Shown in pieces: positions 1 to 7,821 of a stretch of 64,000 nt of DNA. Made by a program: the position numbers and the translations under genes. How positions within the stretch are numbered: the stretch's first letter is position 1; every line of letters starts with the position of its first letter. The notes below the pieces were generated by a model. That model ran no database searches. It saw only the letters and a list, made by a program, of their open reading frames with translations, and was not told where the DNA came from. Source of the stretch: Stutzerimonas stutzeri (lineage in GTDB: Bacteria > Pseudomonadota > Gammaproteobacteria > Pseudomonadales > Pseudomonadaceae); the NCBI RefSeq assembly GCF_009789555.1, contig NZ_CP046902.1, positions 3,922,001 through 3,986,000 on the forward strand. Direction: 5' to 3'.

Positions 1-134
1 TCGGCGAGGATCACGTCGAACGCGGAGAGTCGGTCGGTGGCGACCATGAGCATGCGCTTGTCGTCGATTTCGTACAGATCTCGAACCTTGCCGGAGTAGA
101 TTTTCTTCAGGCTGAGGGCATTGGGAGTGGTCAT
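1..134 (-). CDS. purC: Phosphoribosylaminoimidazole-succinocarboxamide synthase, N-terminal part
   Basis: Only the first 44 codons lie in the window. The ATG is the reverse complement of 132-134 and the reading begins MTTPNALSLKKIYSGKVRDL, followed by a conserved DRLSAFD segment. The GKVRD and TDRLSAFD motifs form the ATP-binding N-terminus of SAICAR synthetase, which ligates aspartate to CAIR in purine biosynthesis. This N-terminus resembles the longer eukaryote/betaproteobacterium-like form rather than the short MEKREELYRGKAKS form I remember from P. aeruginosa. The gene follows dapA and bamC on the same strand, separated from bamC by a possible terminator. The family call is firm; the remainder is off the window. 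Confidence 0.85.
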   Translation of the reverse strand, partial: MTTPNALSLKKIYSGKVRDLYEIDDKRMLMVATDRLSAFDVILA

Positions 135-210
135 GGCGATTCTCGCGGTTACCGAGCCGTCGCCAGGTTGCGCAGATCGGCAGCCGTAACGACAGGTCTG
201 TCAAACGAAA

Positions 211-236
211 CAGGCGAAACCAAAGGGTTTCGCCTG
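211..236 (-). terminator. Possible terminator between bamC and purC
   Basis: Perfect 11-bp inverted repeat (211-221 with 226-236, loop AAAG) lying just after the bamC stop in the direction of transcription. The tract after the stem is T-rich but interrupted, so termination may be partial and purC may be reached by readthrough. Confidence 0.55.
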
Positions 237-265
237 GATGGGCTGGAGCGTACGGATTTACCGAT

Positions 266-1366
266 TCAGTCCAGGCTGTCCTTGAGCATGTTCAGCACGC
301 GACGCGCGACGTCAGCGGGCGCTACGGTGTCGAGGTCCTTGTCCAGCGTCACCTGTATGGTGCTGCCCACATCGCTCACGCGGACCTGATAACGTTCGGC
401 GCGAGCCTCGATCTCCTCTCGATCCGGCGCCCCGCCGAACAACCGGGAGAAGAAGCCAGGCTTGTCGTCCGGATTCGCGGCACCTTCCGACAGGTTGATG
501 TAGTAGACGCCCAGGCTCCGGTCCAGGTCCTCGACGAGGATGTCGCTGGCAGCCAGTGCTCGGCCGACACTGGACCAGGCACGATTGAAGTCCGTATCGA
601 GCTGCAACAGCGGAGTGCCGCTGCCGGCTTCGCTGAGCGTTACGCGGCTAGGCGCATCGTACTCGCGCTCGGCAAGCAGCGAGGCTGAGCCGCCCTGGGC
701 GGCACTGCTGTTCAGGCCGGTCTGCAGTTCGTCGAGCAGTACCCGATCGAGCTCGGCATTGACGGAGGCCTCAGGCCAGGGCACATCGGCACTGCTGCCG
801 GCGGGACGCTGAACGCTGAGCAGGAAGATTTCGCTGGTATCGCGCTGGACGCCCGGCTCGATGCGAACCCGTACACGGGTCTCGCCGTCACCCAGGCCGA
901 GGTCACGCACCAACGCCGGGGCGATCTGGTCACGGGTCTGCCATGCGGTGATGAATTCGCCGGTTTGCGGCCGCTCTTCGGCGATCTGAAAACCGTTGTC
1001 GGTGAAGAACTGTCGGGCAGCAGCCCATGCCTGGGAAGGCGCACGCAATGCGACGAGCCAGCGCGCGTCTTCGGAGGTCTGCAAGCTGAACTCGCTGGCC
1101 TCTTCGGCAATCAACAGGCGTTGCGGCCGCGGCACCTCGTACTCGCCTGTGGCACGTGTATCGGCTACCTGTTGAGGGATCGGCAACAATGGCTCGATCG
1201 GACGCAGGTCTGCGCCAGCCGGAGGCTGCATCGGCCGCACTTGCTGTGCCTGGAGATAGTCGCTACCACGGTCGCGGAAATATCCGTCTTCGCCCCACAA
1301 CCAGCCACAACCGCTGGTTCCAGAGATGATCAGGGCTAGGGTCGAGAGGCCGGCCAGTCGCTTCAT
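266..1366 (-). CDS. bamC: Outer membrane assembly lipoprotein BamC (NlpB)
   Basis: 366-residue lipoprotein subunit of the BAM complex, which inserts beta-barrel proteins in the outer membrane. The chosen ATG (1364-1366) gives a type II signal peptide MKRLAGLSTLALIISGTSGC with the lipidated Cys at residue 20 and has a GAAGGAA Shine-Dalgarno upstream; a longer open frame upstream lacks the signal peptide at its start. The body contains the two BamC helix-grip domains, including LLQLDTDFNRAWSSVGRAL near the second one. The gene follows dapA by 40 bp on the same strand, the dapA-bamC(nlpB) pair known in enterobacteria and pseudomonads, so the two are probably cotranscribed. Confidence 0.9.
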   Translation of the reverse strand: MKRLAGLSTLALIISGTSGCGWLWGEDGYFRDRGSDYLQAQQVRPMQPPAGADLRPIEPLLPIPQQVADTRATGEYEVPRPQRLLIAEEASEFSLQTSEDARWLVALRAPSQAWAAARQFFTDNGFQIAEERPQTGEFITAWQTRDQIAPALVRDLGLGDGETRVRVRIEPGVQRDTSEIFLLSVQRPAGSSADVPWPEASVNAELDRVLLDELQTGLNSSAAQGGSASLLAEREYDAPSRVTLSEAGSGTPLLQLDTDFNRAWSSVGRALAASDILVEDLDRSLGVYYINLSEGAANPDDKPGFFSRLFGGAPDREEIEARAERYQVRVSDVGSTIQVTLDKDLDTVAPADVARRVLNMLKDSLD

Positions 1367-1406
1367 GCATGTTCCTTCATTGTTAAACCAGTACACCGGA
1401 TACTGT

Positions 1407-2285
1407 TCAGGCCAGCACACCGGATTGACGCATAGCGTCGCGAAGCGGCTCCTGGCAACGCTGGCTGAGCCAGGTCATGGGCAGTCGAATACCGTCCTGC
1501 ATCAGCCCCATCTCATGCAGTGCCCACTTCACCGGGATCGGGTTGGCCTCGAGGAACAAGGTTTGATGCAGCGGCATCAGCAATGCATTGATGGCGCGCG
1601 CTTTTTCCGCGTCGCCGGCCATGGCCGCCGCGCAAAGCTCGCTCATGGCACGCGGGGCGACGTTGGCGGTGACGGAAATATTGCCCTTGCCGCCCATCAG
1701 CATCAGTTCGACGGCTGTGGCGTCGTCACCGGAATAGACGAGAAATTCCTTACCGACGCGGTCGAGCACTTCCTGGCCGCGCTTGAGATCACCGGTCGCT
1801 TCCTTGATCCCGACGATATTCGGCACCTTGGACAGACGCTCGACGGTTTCCGGCAGCATGTCGCAGGCGGTACGCCCGGGCACGTTATAGAGGATCTGCG
1901 GAATCGCCACCGCTTCGGCGATATGGCGGAAGTGCAGGTACATGCCTTCCTGGGTCGGCTTGTTGTAATACGGCGTGACCAGCAGGCAGGCATCCGCGCC
2001 TGCCGCTTTGGCATTCTCGGTCAGTTCGACGGCTTCTCGAGTGGCGTTGGCACCGGTGCCGGCGATAACCGGGATGCGACCATTGACCTGGTCCACCACC
2101 CGACGGATCACCTCGATATGCTCGGGCACTTCGAGCGTGGCCGACTCGCCGGTGGTTCCGACGGCAACGATTGCATTGGTGCCTTCCTGCAAATGGAAGT
2201 CCACCAGCTTGCTCAGGCTATCCCAATCAATAGCGCCCTGCGCGTCCATGGGAGTGACCAGCGCCACCATACTGCCCGCAATCAT
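1407..2285 (-). CDS. dapA: 4-hydroxy-tetrahydrodipicolinate synthase
   Basis: Condenses pyruvate with aspartate-semialdehyde, the first committed step of diaminopimelate/lysine synthesis. The protein is 292 residues, the usual length. MIAGSMVALVTPM is the standard N-terminus, VGTTGESATL the substrate loop, YYNKPTQEG the region of the relay Tyr, and GIKEATGDL carries the Schiff-base Lys. The start ATG at 2283-2285 is preceded by CAGGAG; an in-frame extension upstream is not family-like and was rejected. It heads the dapA-bamC operon and is divergent from gcvR across a 219-bp intergenic region that must hold both promoters. Confidence 0.97.
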   Translation of the reverse strand: MIAGSMVALVTPMDAQGAIDWDSLSKLVDFHLQEGTNAIVAVGTTGESATLEVPEHIEVIRRVVDQVNGRIPVIAGTGANATREAVELTENAKAAGADACLLVTPYYNKPTQEGMYLHFRHIAEAVAIPQILYNVPGRTACDMLPETVERLSKVPNIVGIKEATGDLKRGQEVLDRVGKEFLVYSGDDATAVELMLMGGKGNISVTANVAPRAMSELCAAAMAGDAEKARAINALLMPLHQTLFLEANPIPVKWALHEMGLMQDGIRLPMTWLSQRCQEPLRDAMRQSGVLA

Positions 2286-2504
2286 GCAACCCACTCCTGC
2301 CGGAAAAAGAGAGGCGTAATGGTACAAGGCTCCTGAGCGCTTTGCGAGTACGCTGGACGCATCCTGCCGTCGGAACGACCGAATGTCCGCGACGCACTTG
2401 GGCGGTGAGCGCTGCCGCATGCATTCCCCTTGGCGACGCTTTTCGCTACCCTTAGCCGTTTTCGGCTTGGCTGGCCGACCGATTCATCACCGCCAGGAAC
2501 CTGC

Positions 2505-3065
2505 ATGTCCACCCCCCCAGTACCCCGAGAACAGTTTCTCGTCATCAGCGCCATGGGCCGCAGCCCGATGGCGCTTACCAATGTACTTTGCCGAGCCAGT
2601 AACGAGAACCGCTGCGCCGTGGTCAGTACCCGCCTGACCCGACACGGCGAGTGCTGCGCACTGGTCCTGGAGATCACCGGAACCTGGGACGCCCTCGCTC
2701 GCATGGAGACGGCATTACCGGGACTGGCCAAGAAGCACGAGTTCACCACCAACGTGGTTCGCAGCGAAGCGCTGGAAACCCGTCCGCAGGCGCTGCCCTA
2801 TGTGGCCTACGTCAGCTCGGTATACCGCCCGGACATTCTCAACGAGCTGTGCCAGTTCTTCATCGACCACCGCGTCGAACTCGAAAGCCTGACCTGTGAC
2901 ACCTATCAGGCGCCCCAGACCGGCGGCACCATGCTCAATGCGACCTTGACCGTCACGTTGCCGGCGGGCACGCAGATCAGTTGGCTGCGCGACCAGTTTC
3001 TGGACTTTGCCGACGCGCTGAATCTGGACGCCCTGATAGAACCCTGGCGCCCGCAGAACCCCTGA
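2505..3065 (+). CDS. gcvR: Glycine cleavage system transcriptional repressor-like ACT protein
   Basis: 186 residues carrying two ACT domains (about 8-85 and 95-175) and no DNA-binding domain, the GcvR architecture. In E. coli GcvR acts through GcvA to repress the glycine cleavage operon in the absence of glycine; here that role is inferred. The start MSTPPVPREQFLVISAMG at 2505 has CCAGGAAC as ribosome site; upstream in-frame codons are not family-like. It is followed 13 bp later by bcp on the same strand, so the two are probably one transcript. The placement dapA/gcvR/bcp matches what I recall from P. aeruginosa. Confidence 0.88.
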   Translation: MSTPPVPREQFLVISAMGRSPMALTNVLCRASNENRCAVVSTRLTRHGECCALVLEITGTWDALARMETALPGLAKKHEFTTNVVRSEALETRPQALPYVAYVSSVYRPDILNELCQFFIDHRVELESLTCDTYQAPQTGGTMLNATLTVTLPAGTQISWLRDQFLDFADALNLDALIEPWRPQNP

Positions 3066-3078
3066 CAAGGAAACAGTA

Positions 3079-3552
3079 ATGCCCGTGGAAATCGACCAAC
3101 CCGTTCCGCCCTTCCAGGCTCAAGCCACCAGCGATACCCAAGTCAGCCCCGAAACGCTGAAGGGCAAGCAGGCCGTGCTCTACTTCTACCCGAAGGACAA
3201 TACGCCGGGCTGCACGACCGAAGGCCAGGGTTTCCGCGATCTGCATGCTGCCTTCAGTGCGGCCGACACGCTGATCTTTGGCGTATCGCGCGACAGCCTG
3301 AAGACCCATGAGAACTTCAAGGCCAAGCAGGGCTTCCCTTTCGAACTCATCTGCGACAAGGATGAACAGCTCTGCCAGTTATTCGACGTCATCAAGCTGA
3401 AAAAGCTCTACGGCAAGGAATACATGGGCGTAGACCGCAGCACGTTCCTGATCGACCGCAACGGCGTGCTCCGCCAGGCATGGCGAGGTGTAAAAGTCCC
3501 GGGACATGTCGAAGCGGTTCTGCAGGCCGCCCAGGCGCTGCAGGGCAAATGA
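3079..3552 (+). CDS. bcp: BCP/PrxQ-type peroxiredoxin (thioredoxin-dependent)
   Basis: 157-residue thiol peroxidase that reduces H2O2 and organic hydroperoxides in the cytoplasm. The active-site motif TPGCTTE places the peroxidatic Cys at residue 45. E. coli BCP has a resolving Cys five residues on; here that position is Gln50 (CTTEGQ), and the other Cys residues are at 92 and 99. The enzyme may therefore be 1-Cys or use a non-canonical resolving Cys. The start is supported by AAGGAAACAGTA just upstream. It sits 13 bp behind gcvR and ends in a bidirectional hairpin shared with the convergent permease gene. Confidence 0.9.
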   Translation: MPVEIDQPVPPFQAQATSDTQVSPETLKGKQAVLYFYPKDNTPGCTTEGQGFRDLHAAFSAADTLIFGVSRDSLKTHENFKAKQGFPFELICDKDEQLCQLFDVIKLKKLYGKEYMGVDRSTFLIDRNGVLRQAWRGVKVPGHVEAVLQAAQALQGK

Positions 3553-3555
3553 GCG

Positions 3556-3579
3556 AAAGGCCGGCATATGCCGGCCTTT
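3556..3579. terminator. Bidirectional terminator between bcp and the permease gene
   Basis: Perfect palindrome of 24 bases (AAAGGCCGGCAT and its complement) flanked by A-run on the left and TTTTTCGTTCT on the right. It lies between two convergent stop codons and can terminate both strands. Confidence 0.8.
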
Positions 3580-3585
3580 TTCGTT

Positions 3586-4659
3586 CTAGCCAACCGTTAC
3601 CGAGGCCGTGGGTGGCCTGCGCGGCCAGGCGTAGAGCACGGCCTTGAACAAGGTGGCCAGAGGAATCGCGAAGAATACCCCCCAGAATCCCCAGAGCCCG
3701 CCAAACAGCAGGACCGCACAGATGATGGCGACCGGGTGGAGGTTGACCGCCTCGGAAAACAGCAAGGGCACCAGGACGTTGCCATCGAGCGCCTGGATGA
3801 TCGCGTAGGCCACCATCAGGTAGATGAACTGGTCACCCAGCCCCCACTGGAACAGCCCGATCAGCGCAATCGGGATGGTGACCACCGTGGCGCCGATATA
3901 GGGCACCACCACGGAAACGCCCACCAGCAAAGCCAGCAACGCGGCGTAGTTCAGCTCCAATGCCGCAAAGACGGCATACGACACCACGCCGCAGATGACA
4001 ATCTCGATCGCCTTGCCCCGAATGTAATTACCGATCTGCACGTTCATTTCCTGGGACACCTGGGTGATCAGCGTGCGCTCACGCGGCAGGTAGCCACTCA
4101 GCCAATCGCTGATCTGCTGGCGATCCTTGAGGAAGAAGAACACCAGGATGGGCACCAGGATCAGATAGATCATCAGGGTCAGCAACAGCGGCAGGCTGGA
4201 CAGGGATGACGTCAGCACCACCTGACCGTAGCGGCCAATTTCGCCGCGCATGACGTCGATCCCGCGCCGGACCTGCTCTTCGGTCAGCAATTGCGGGTAA
4301 CGCTCGGGAAGGTGCAGCAGAAGGGACTGCCATTCCACAAGCATCCGTGGCAGCTCGTTGAACAGGGTCAACAGCTGCTGCCAGACCAGCGGCACCAGGA
4401 ACAGCAAACAGACCGTCAGCGCACCGACGAACATCAGGAATACCAGCCAGACAGCCACCAGATGCGGAATCCGGATGCGCTCCAAGGCACCGACAAGGCC
4501 TTGCATCAGATAGGCGAGCACCAGACCGGCCAGGACCGGCGCGAGCATATCGCCCAAGGTCAGTACCGCAGCGAACGCAACCACCAGCAATACAGCCAGG
4601 ACCACCGCTTGCTCGTCCGAGAAATAGCGATGCACCCAGCCGCGCAATACATTGAGCAT
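3586..4659 (-). CDS. AI-2E family (PerM) transporter, copy 1
   Basis: 357-residue inner membrane protein with about seven to eight hydrophobic segments: VVLAVLLVVAFAAVLTLG near residue 20, a second at 35-55, a third at 62-90, then a long hydrophilic stretch at about 95-150 and further segments to the C-terminus. LIYLILVPILVFFFLKDRQ and LHPVAIICAVLLFGGLWGFW are typical of the PerM/AI-2E superfamily. The substrate is unknown; some members transport autoinducer-2 and others are Na+/H+ antiporters. It lies 18 bp downstream of the TusA-like gene. A second family member is found at 33160-34248. Confidence 0.85.
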   Translation of the reverse strand: MLNVLRGWVHRYFSDEQAVVLAVLLVVAFAAVLTLGDMLAPVLAGLVLAYLMQGLVGALERIRIPHLVAVWLVFLMFVGALTVCLLFLVPLVWQQLLTLFNELPRMLVEWQSLLLHLPERYPQLLTEEQVRRGIDVMRGEIGRYGQVVLTSSLSSLPLLLTLMIYLILVPILVFFFLKDRQQISDWLSGYLPRERTLITQVSQEMNVQIGNYIRGKAIEIVICGVVSYAVFAALELNYAALLALLVGVSVVVPYIGATVVTIPIALIGLFQWGLGDQFIYLMVAYAIIQALDGNVLVPLLFSEAVNLHPVAIICAVLLFGGLWGFWGVFFAIPLATLFKAVLYAWPRRPPTASVTVG

Positions 4660-4677
4660 ATGCTTCCTTAACGGCCC

Positions 4678-4929
4678 TCAGGCCTTGCGCAGCCAATAAC
4701 GATAGAGACCGCCTGCCGATTCCTCGCGCAGCAACCCGTGGCCGGCCAGCTTGGCGAAACTGCGAAAATCCCGCTGCGAACCGGGATCGCTGGCCGTCAC
4801 CTTCAGGACCTGGCCGCTGGCCATCCGATTGAGCTCGAGTTTGGCCTTCAGCAAGGGCATCGGGCATTGCAACCCGACGGCGTCCAGCTCGGCATCGCAA
4901 TCGGTGTCGGGCACACTCTGTTGGGTCAT
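4678..4929 (-). CDS. TusA/SirA-like sulfur-carrier protein
   Basis: 83 residues, single SirA/TusA domain. The motif GLQCPMPLLKAK contains the conserved CPxP with the sulfur-accepting Cys at residue 22. Family members pass persulfide sulfur to tRNA thiolation or molybdenum-cofactor pathways. The homologue at this chromosomal position in P. aeruginosa (PA1006, from memory) has been tied to nitrate respiration and molybdenum homeostasis, so this may not be the tRNA TusA itself. There is a strong ribosome site (AAGGAGAGCGAC) before the ATG at 4927-4929. It is divergent from the M48 protease gene and followed at 18 bp by the permease. Confidence 0.85.
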   Translation of the reverse strand: MTQQSVPDTDCDAELDAVGLQCPMPLLKAKLELNRMASGQVLKVTASDPGSQRDFRSFAKLAGHGLLREESAGGLYRYWLRKA

Positions 4930-5035
4930 GTCGCTCTCCTTGAAAGAAGCGCAGGATACCGACCTGCGCCCGCCGCTGGCCAGCTACCCTGGCACAAGGC
5001 TACAGTAACGCTCCTGCTTTCAAGAGCCAGTCTGG

Positions 5036-6466
5036 ATGAAATTGCTGCGCCCTACCCTGCTGACGCTGGCGTGCCTGTTCGGGCAGCCAGCCATCGCCAA
5101 CGATCTGCCCTCGCTGGGGGACTCAAGCTCGGGCATCGTCTCCCCTGAGCAGGAGCATCAGCTGGGTCGCGCCTGGCTCAGCCTGCTTCGCGGCCAGGTT
5201 CCGCAGTTGTCCGACCCCTTATTGAAGGATTATCTGGAGCGCAGCGTTTACCGCCTGGCAGAAACCAGCCAGCTGCAGGACCGTCGCCTCGAATTCGTAC
5301 TCCTCGACAGCCCGCAACTGAACGCCTTTGCCGCACCGGGCGGGATCATCGGGGTCAACGGCGGCCTGTTCCTTCACGCCCAGACGGAAGCCGAATACGC
5401 CTCGGTGCTGGCACATGAACTGGCGCACCTGTCCCAGCGCCATTTCGCCCGTGGCCTGGAAGCGCAGCAGCGCATGCAGCTGCCGCTGATGGCCGCCATG
5501 CTCGCAGGTGTCGTAGCGGCTGCGGCAGGCGCTGGCGATGCCGGCATCGCCGCCATCGTTTCGACCCAGGCCGCGGCAATCCAGGCGCAACGGCGCTTTT
5601 CCCGGCAAAACGAACAGGAAGCCGACCGCATCGGCATCGTCAACCTTGAACGCGCCGGCTACGACCCGCGCGCCATGCCGCAGATGTTCGGGCGTTTGAT
5701 GCGCCAGTATCGCTATGACCAGAAGCCCCCCGAATTCCTCCTGACCCACCCGGTCACCGAATCGCGCATCGCCGACACCAATAACCGCGCCGAGCAATAT
5801 CCGGCAGGCGGGGTCACGGACAGCCTGCGCTATCAACTGATGCGCGCACGGGTGGATCTGAAATTCGAAAGCACCCCCGGGGTCAGCGCCAAGCGGTTCC
5901 GGGCCATGCTCAGCGAAGATGAAACCCTCGACGCGGCGCGCTACGGCCTCGCGCTGGCACAGATCAAGAGCGGCCAGCTTGAGGAAGCGGCCGCCAACCT
6001 GCAGCCACTGCTGGCCAAGGAACCGGACGACGCCACCTACAACCTGGCCCGGATCGAACTGGACATCACCGCCAACCGCCTTGGCGCCGCGCGCGAACGC
6101 ACCCAGACCCTGCTCCACCTTTACCCCGGCAGCTATCCGGTGCGGCAGACCCACATTGACCTGCTGATCAAGGAAAACAAACTCAAGGAAGCCGAACAGG
6201 AACTCGATGCACTGGTCGAGATACGCCCCAAGGACCCTGATATCTGGTATCAGGTTTCGGAGATTCGCGGGCTGACCGGCAACATCATCGGCCTGCACCA
6301 GGGCCGCGCCGAGTTTTTCGCACTGGTTGGCGATTACGACCAGGCGATCGAACAGCTGGATTTTGCCAAGCGCCGCTCGAACAACTTCCAGACCGCGGCA
6401 CGGATCGATGCCCGACAGAAGCAATTGATCGACGAGAAGCGAATGGTCGAGGAGATGTTGCGCTGA
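5036..6466 (+). CDS. Periplasmic M48 metalloprotease with TPR domain (BepA-like)
   Basis: 476 residues. A signal peptide (residues 1 to about 22, cleavage near AIA-ND) precedes an M48 peptidase domain with zinc motif HELAH at 127-131 and the third ligand in NEQEADRIG (about 193-199). The C-terminal half is built of TPR-like helices (about 290-460). BepA in E. coli degrades or assists stalled LptD and other outer-membrane barrel proteins; the same quality-control role is inferred here. The gene stands alone on the plus strand between the divergent TusA-like gene and the convergent nadA. A hairpin follows the stop codon. Confidence 0.9.
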   Translation: MKLLRPTLLTLACLFGQPAIANDLPSLGDSSSGIVSPEQEHQLGRAWLSLLRGQVPQLSDPLLKDYLERSVYRLAETSQLQDRRLEFVLLDSPQLNAFAAPGGIIGVNGGLFLHAQTEAEYASVLAHELAHLSQRHFARGLEAQQRMQLPLMAAMLAGVVAAAAGAGDAGIAAIVSTQAAAIQAQRRFSRQNEQEADRIGIVNLERAGYDPRAMPQMFGRLMRQYRYDQKPPEFLLTHPVTESRIADTNNRAEQYPAGGVTDSLRYQLMRARVDLKFESTPGVSAKRFRAMLSEDETLDAARYGLALAQIKSGQLEEAAANLQPLLAKEPDDATYNLARIELDITANRLGAARERTQTLLHLYPGSYPVRQTHIDLLIKENKLKEAEQELDALVEIRPKDPDIWYQVSEIRGLTGNIIGLHQGRAEFFALVGDYDQAIEQLDFAKRRSNNFQTAARIDARQKQLIDEKRMVEEMLR

Positions 6467-6470
6467 CTCA

Positions 6471-6492
6471 AGCGACGCCCCACGGCGTCGCT
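6471..6492. terminator. Terminator hairpin between the M48 protease gene and nadA
   Basis: AGCGACGCC paired with GGCGTCGCT (6471-6479 and 6484-6492) with loop CCAC, followed on the plus strand by a short T-rich tract. It lies between convergent genes. Confidence 0.6.
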
Positions 6493-6524
6493 TTGTCCGG
6501 TTTCGTCGCAATCACGGGTGTGGG

Positions 6525-7583
6525 TCAGGCGTTGCCAGCCTGCTTGATGCGCGCGGCCTGGGTGAAGTCCAGCATCCGCTTCAACGGTTTGATCGCACGC
6601 GGAACCAGTACCGGGTCCACAAAGATTTCGTTACGGCCAGTGCGCAGGCAGTCAAGGGTACGTTCGAGCGTGTTCATAGCCATCCACGGACAATGCGCGC
6701 AACTGCGACACGTAGCGCCACTGCCCGCCGTGGGAGCCTCGATGAATTCCTTGTCGGGACACAGCTGCTGCATCTTGTAGAAGATGCCGCGGTCGGTGGC
6801 GACGATGAAAGTTGGATTGGAAAGCGTCTGCGCGGCCTTGATCAACTGGCTGGTGGACCCGACGGCGTCTGCCAGGGCGATCACCGATTCGGGCGATTCG
6901 GGATGAACCAGTACGGCAGCGTCCGGATACAGGGCCTTCATGTCCTCCAGTTGCTTCGCCTTGAACTCCTCGTGAACGATGCACGCGCCATCCCAGAGCA
7001 ACATGTCCGCACCGGTTTCACGCTGCACGTAGCTTCCGAGGTGCTTGTCCGGCGCCCAGATGATCTTTTCTCCGTTGTCCATCAGGCTTTCGACGATCTC
7101 CAGCGCGCAACTGGAGGTCACTACCCAGTCCGCCCGCGCCTTCACTGCCGCCGAGGTATTGGCATAGACCACCACGGTGCGCTCCGGATGTTGATCGCAG
7201 AACCTCGAGAACTCTTCCACCGGGCAACCGAGGTCGAGCGAACAGGTGGCCTCCAGGGTGGGCATCAGCACGCGCTTTTCCGGGTTGAGGATCTTTGCCG
7301 TCTCGCCCATGAATTTGACACCGGCAACCACCACCGTCTGCGCCGAATGCTCATTGCCGAAGCGGGCCATCTCCAGCGAGTCGGAAACACAGCCCCCGGT
7401 TTCCTCGGCAAGCGACTGGATGACCGGATCCGTGTAGTAATGCGCCACCAGCACCGCATTCTGCCGTTTCAATTCGACGGCAATATCGCTTCGCAACTGC
7501 GCTTCCTGTTGGGGCGTCAGTGGTTTGGGCTGCTTGGCCGCCAAATGAGCCTGCACGAGAATGCGTTCGGGTATCTGCGTCAT
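6525..7583 (-). CDS. nadA: Quinolinate synthase A
   Basis: Condenses iminoaspartate with dihydroxyacetone phosphate to quinolinate in de novo NAD synthesis, using an oxygen-sensitive [4Fe-4S] cluster. At 352 residues it is full length. The three cluster Cys regions are visible: EATCSLDLGC, VTSSCALEIV and SGATCRSCAHCPWM. The family start MTQIPERIL at 7583 was chosen; an upstream in-frame Met gives only seven extra residues. It is monocistronic as far as can be seen, with 238 bp to the next gene upstream on the same strand. Confidence 0.96.
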   Translation of the reverse strand: MTQIPERILVQAHLAAKQPKPLTPQQEAQLRSDIAVELKRQNAVLVAHYYTDPVIQSLAEETGGCVSDSLEMARFGNEHSAQTVVVAGVKFMGETAKILNPEKRVLMPTLEATCSLDLGCPVEEFSRFCDQHPERTVVVYANTSAAVKARADWVVTSSCALEIVESLMDNGEKIIWAPDKHLGSYVQRETGADMLLWDGACIVHEEFKAKQLEDMKALYPDAAVLVHPESPESVIALADAVGSTSQLIKAAQTLSNPTFIVATDRGIFYKMQQLCPDKEFIEAPTAGSGATCRSCAHCPWMAMNTLERTLDCLRTGRNEIFVDPVLVPRAIKPLKRMLDFTQAARIKQAGNA

Positions 7584-7787
7584 GTTCGCGGTCCTGCAAA
7601 GCACGTTATTGCATGAAGCGCCGAACGGACCCGGACAACCGGGTCGGCTCGGACAAGGCGAAAGGAAGAGGCAGCATGATGTGCAGACTTCGCCTTCCTG
7701 CCCGCTAAAGGGGCAAGAATACTAGCCGAAGCTTTTGCAAAAAGGAAAGCGAGGGTAGCCAGGCCATGCATTTCGCATCGCCCAAAT

Positions 7788-7816
7788 GAAAACCGCCGGC
7801 ATCAGCCGGCGGTCGT
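7788..7816 (-). terminator. Terminator of the CoA-transferase gene
   Basis: ACCGCCGGC pairs with GCCGGCGGT (7792-7800 with 7805-7813), loop ATCA, placed directly after the CoA-transferase stop and followed in that direction by TTTTC. The rest of the 7584-7821 gap shows no gene. Confidence 0.7.
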
Positions 7817-7821
7817 TTCGA

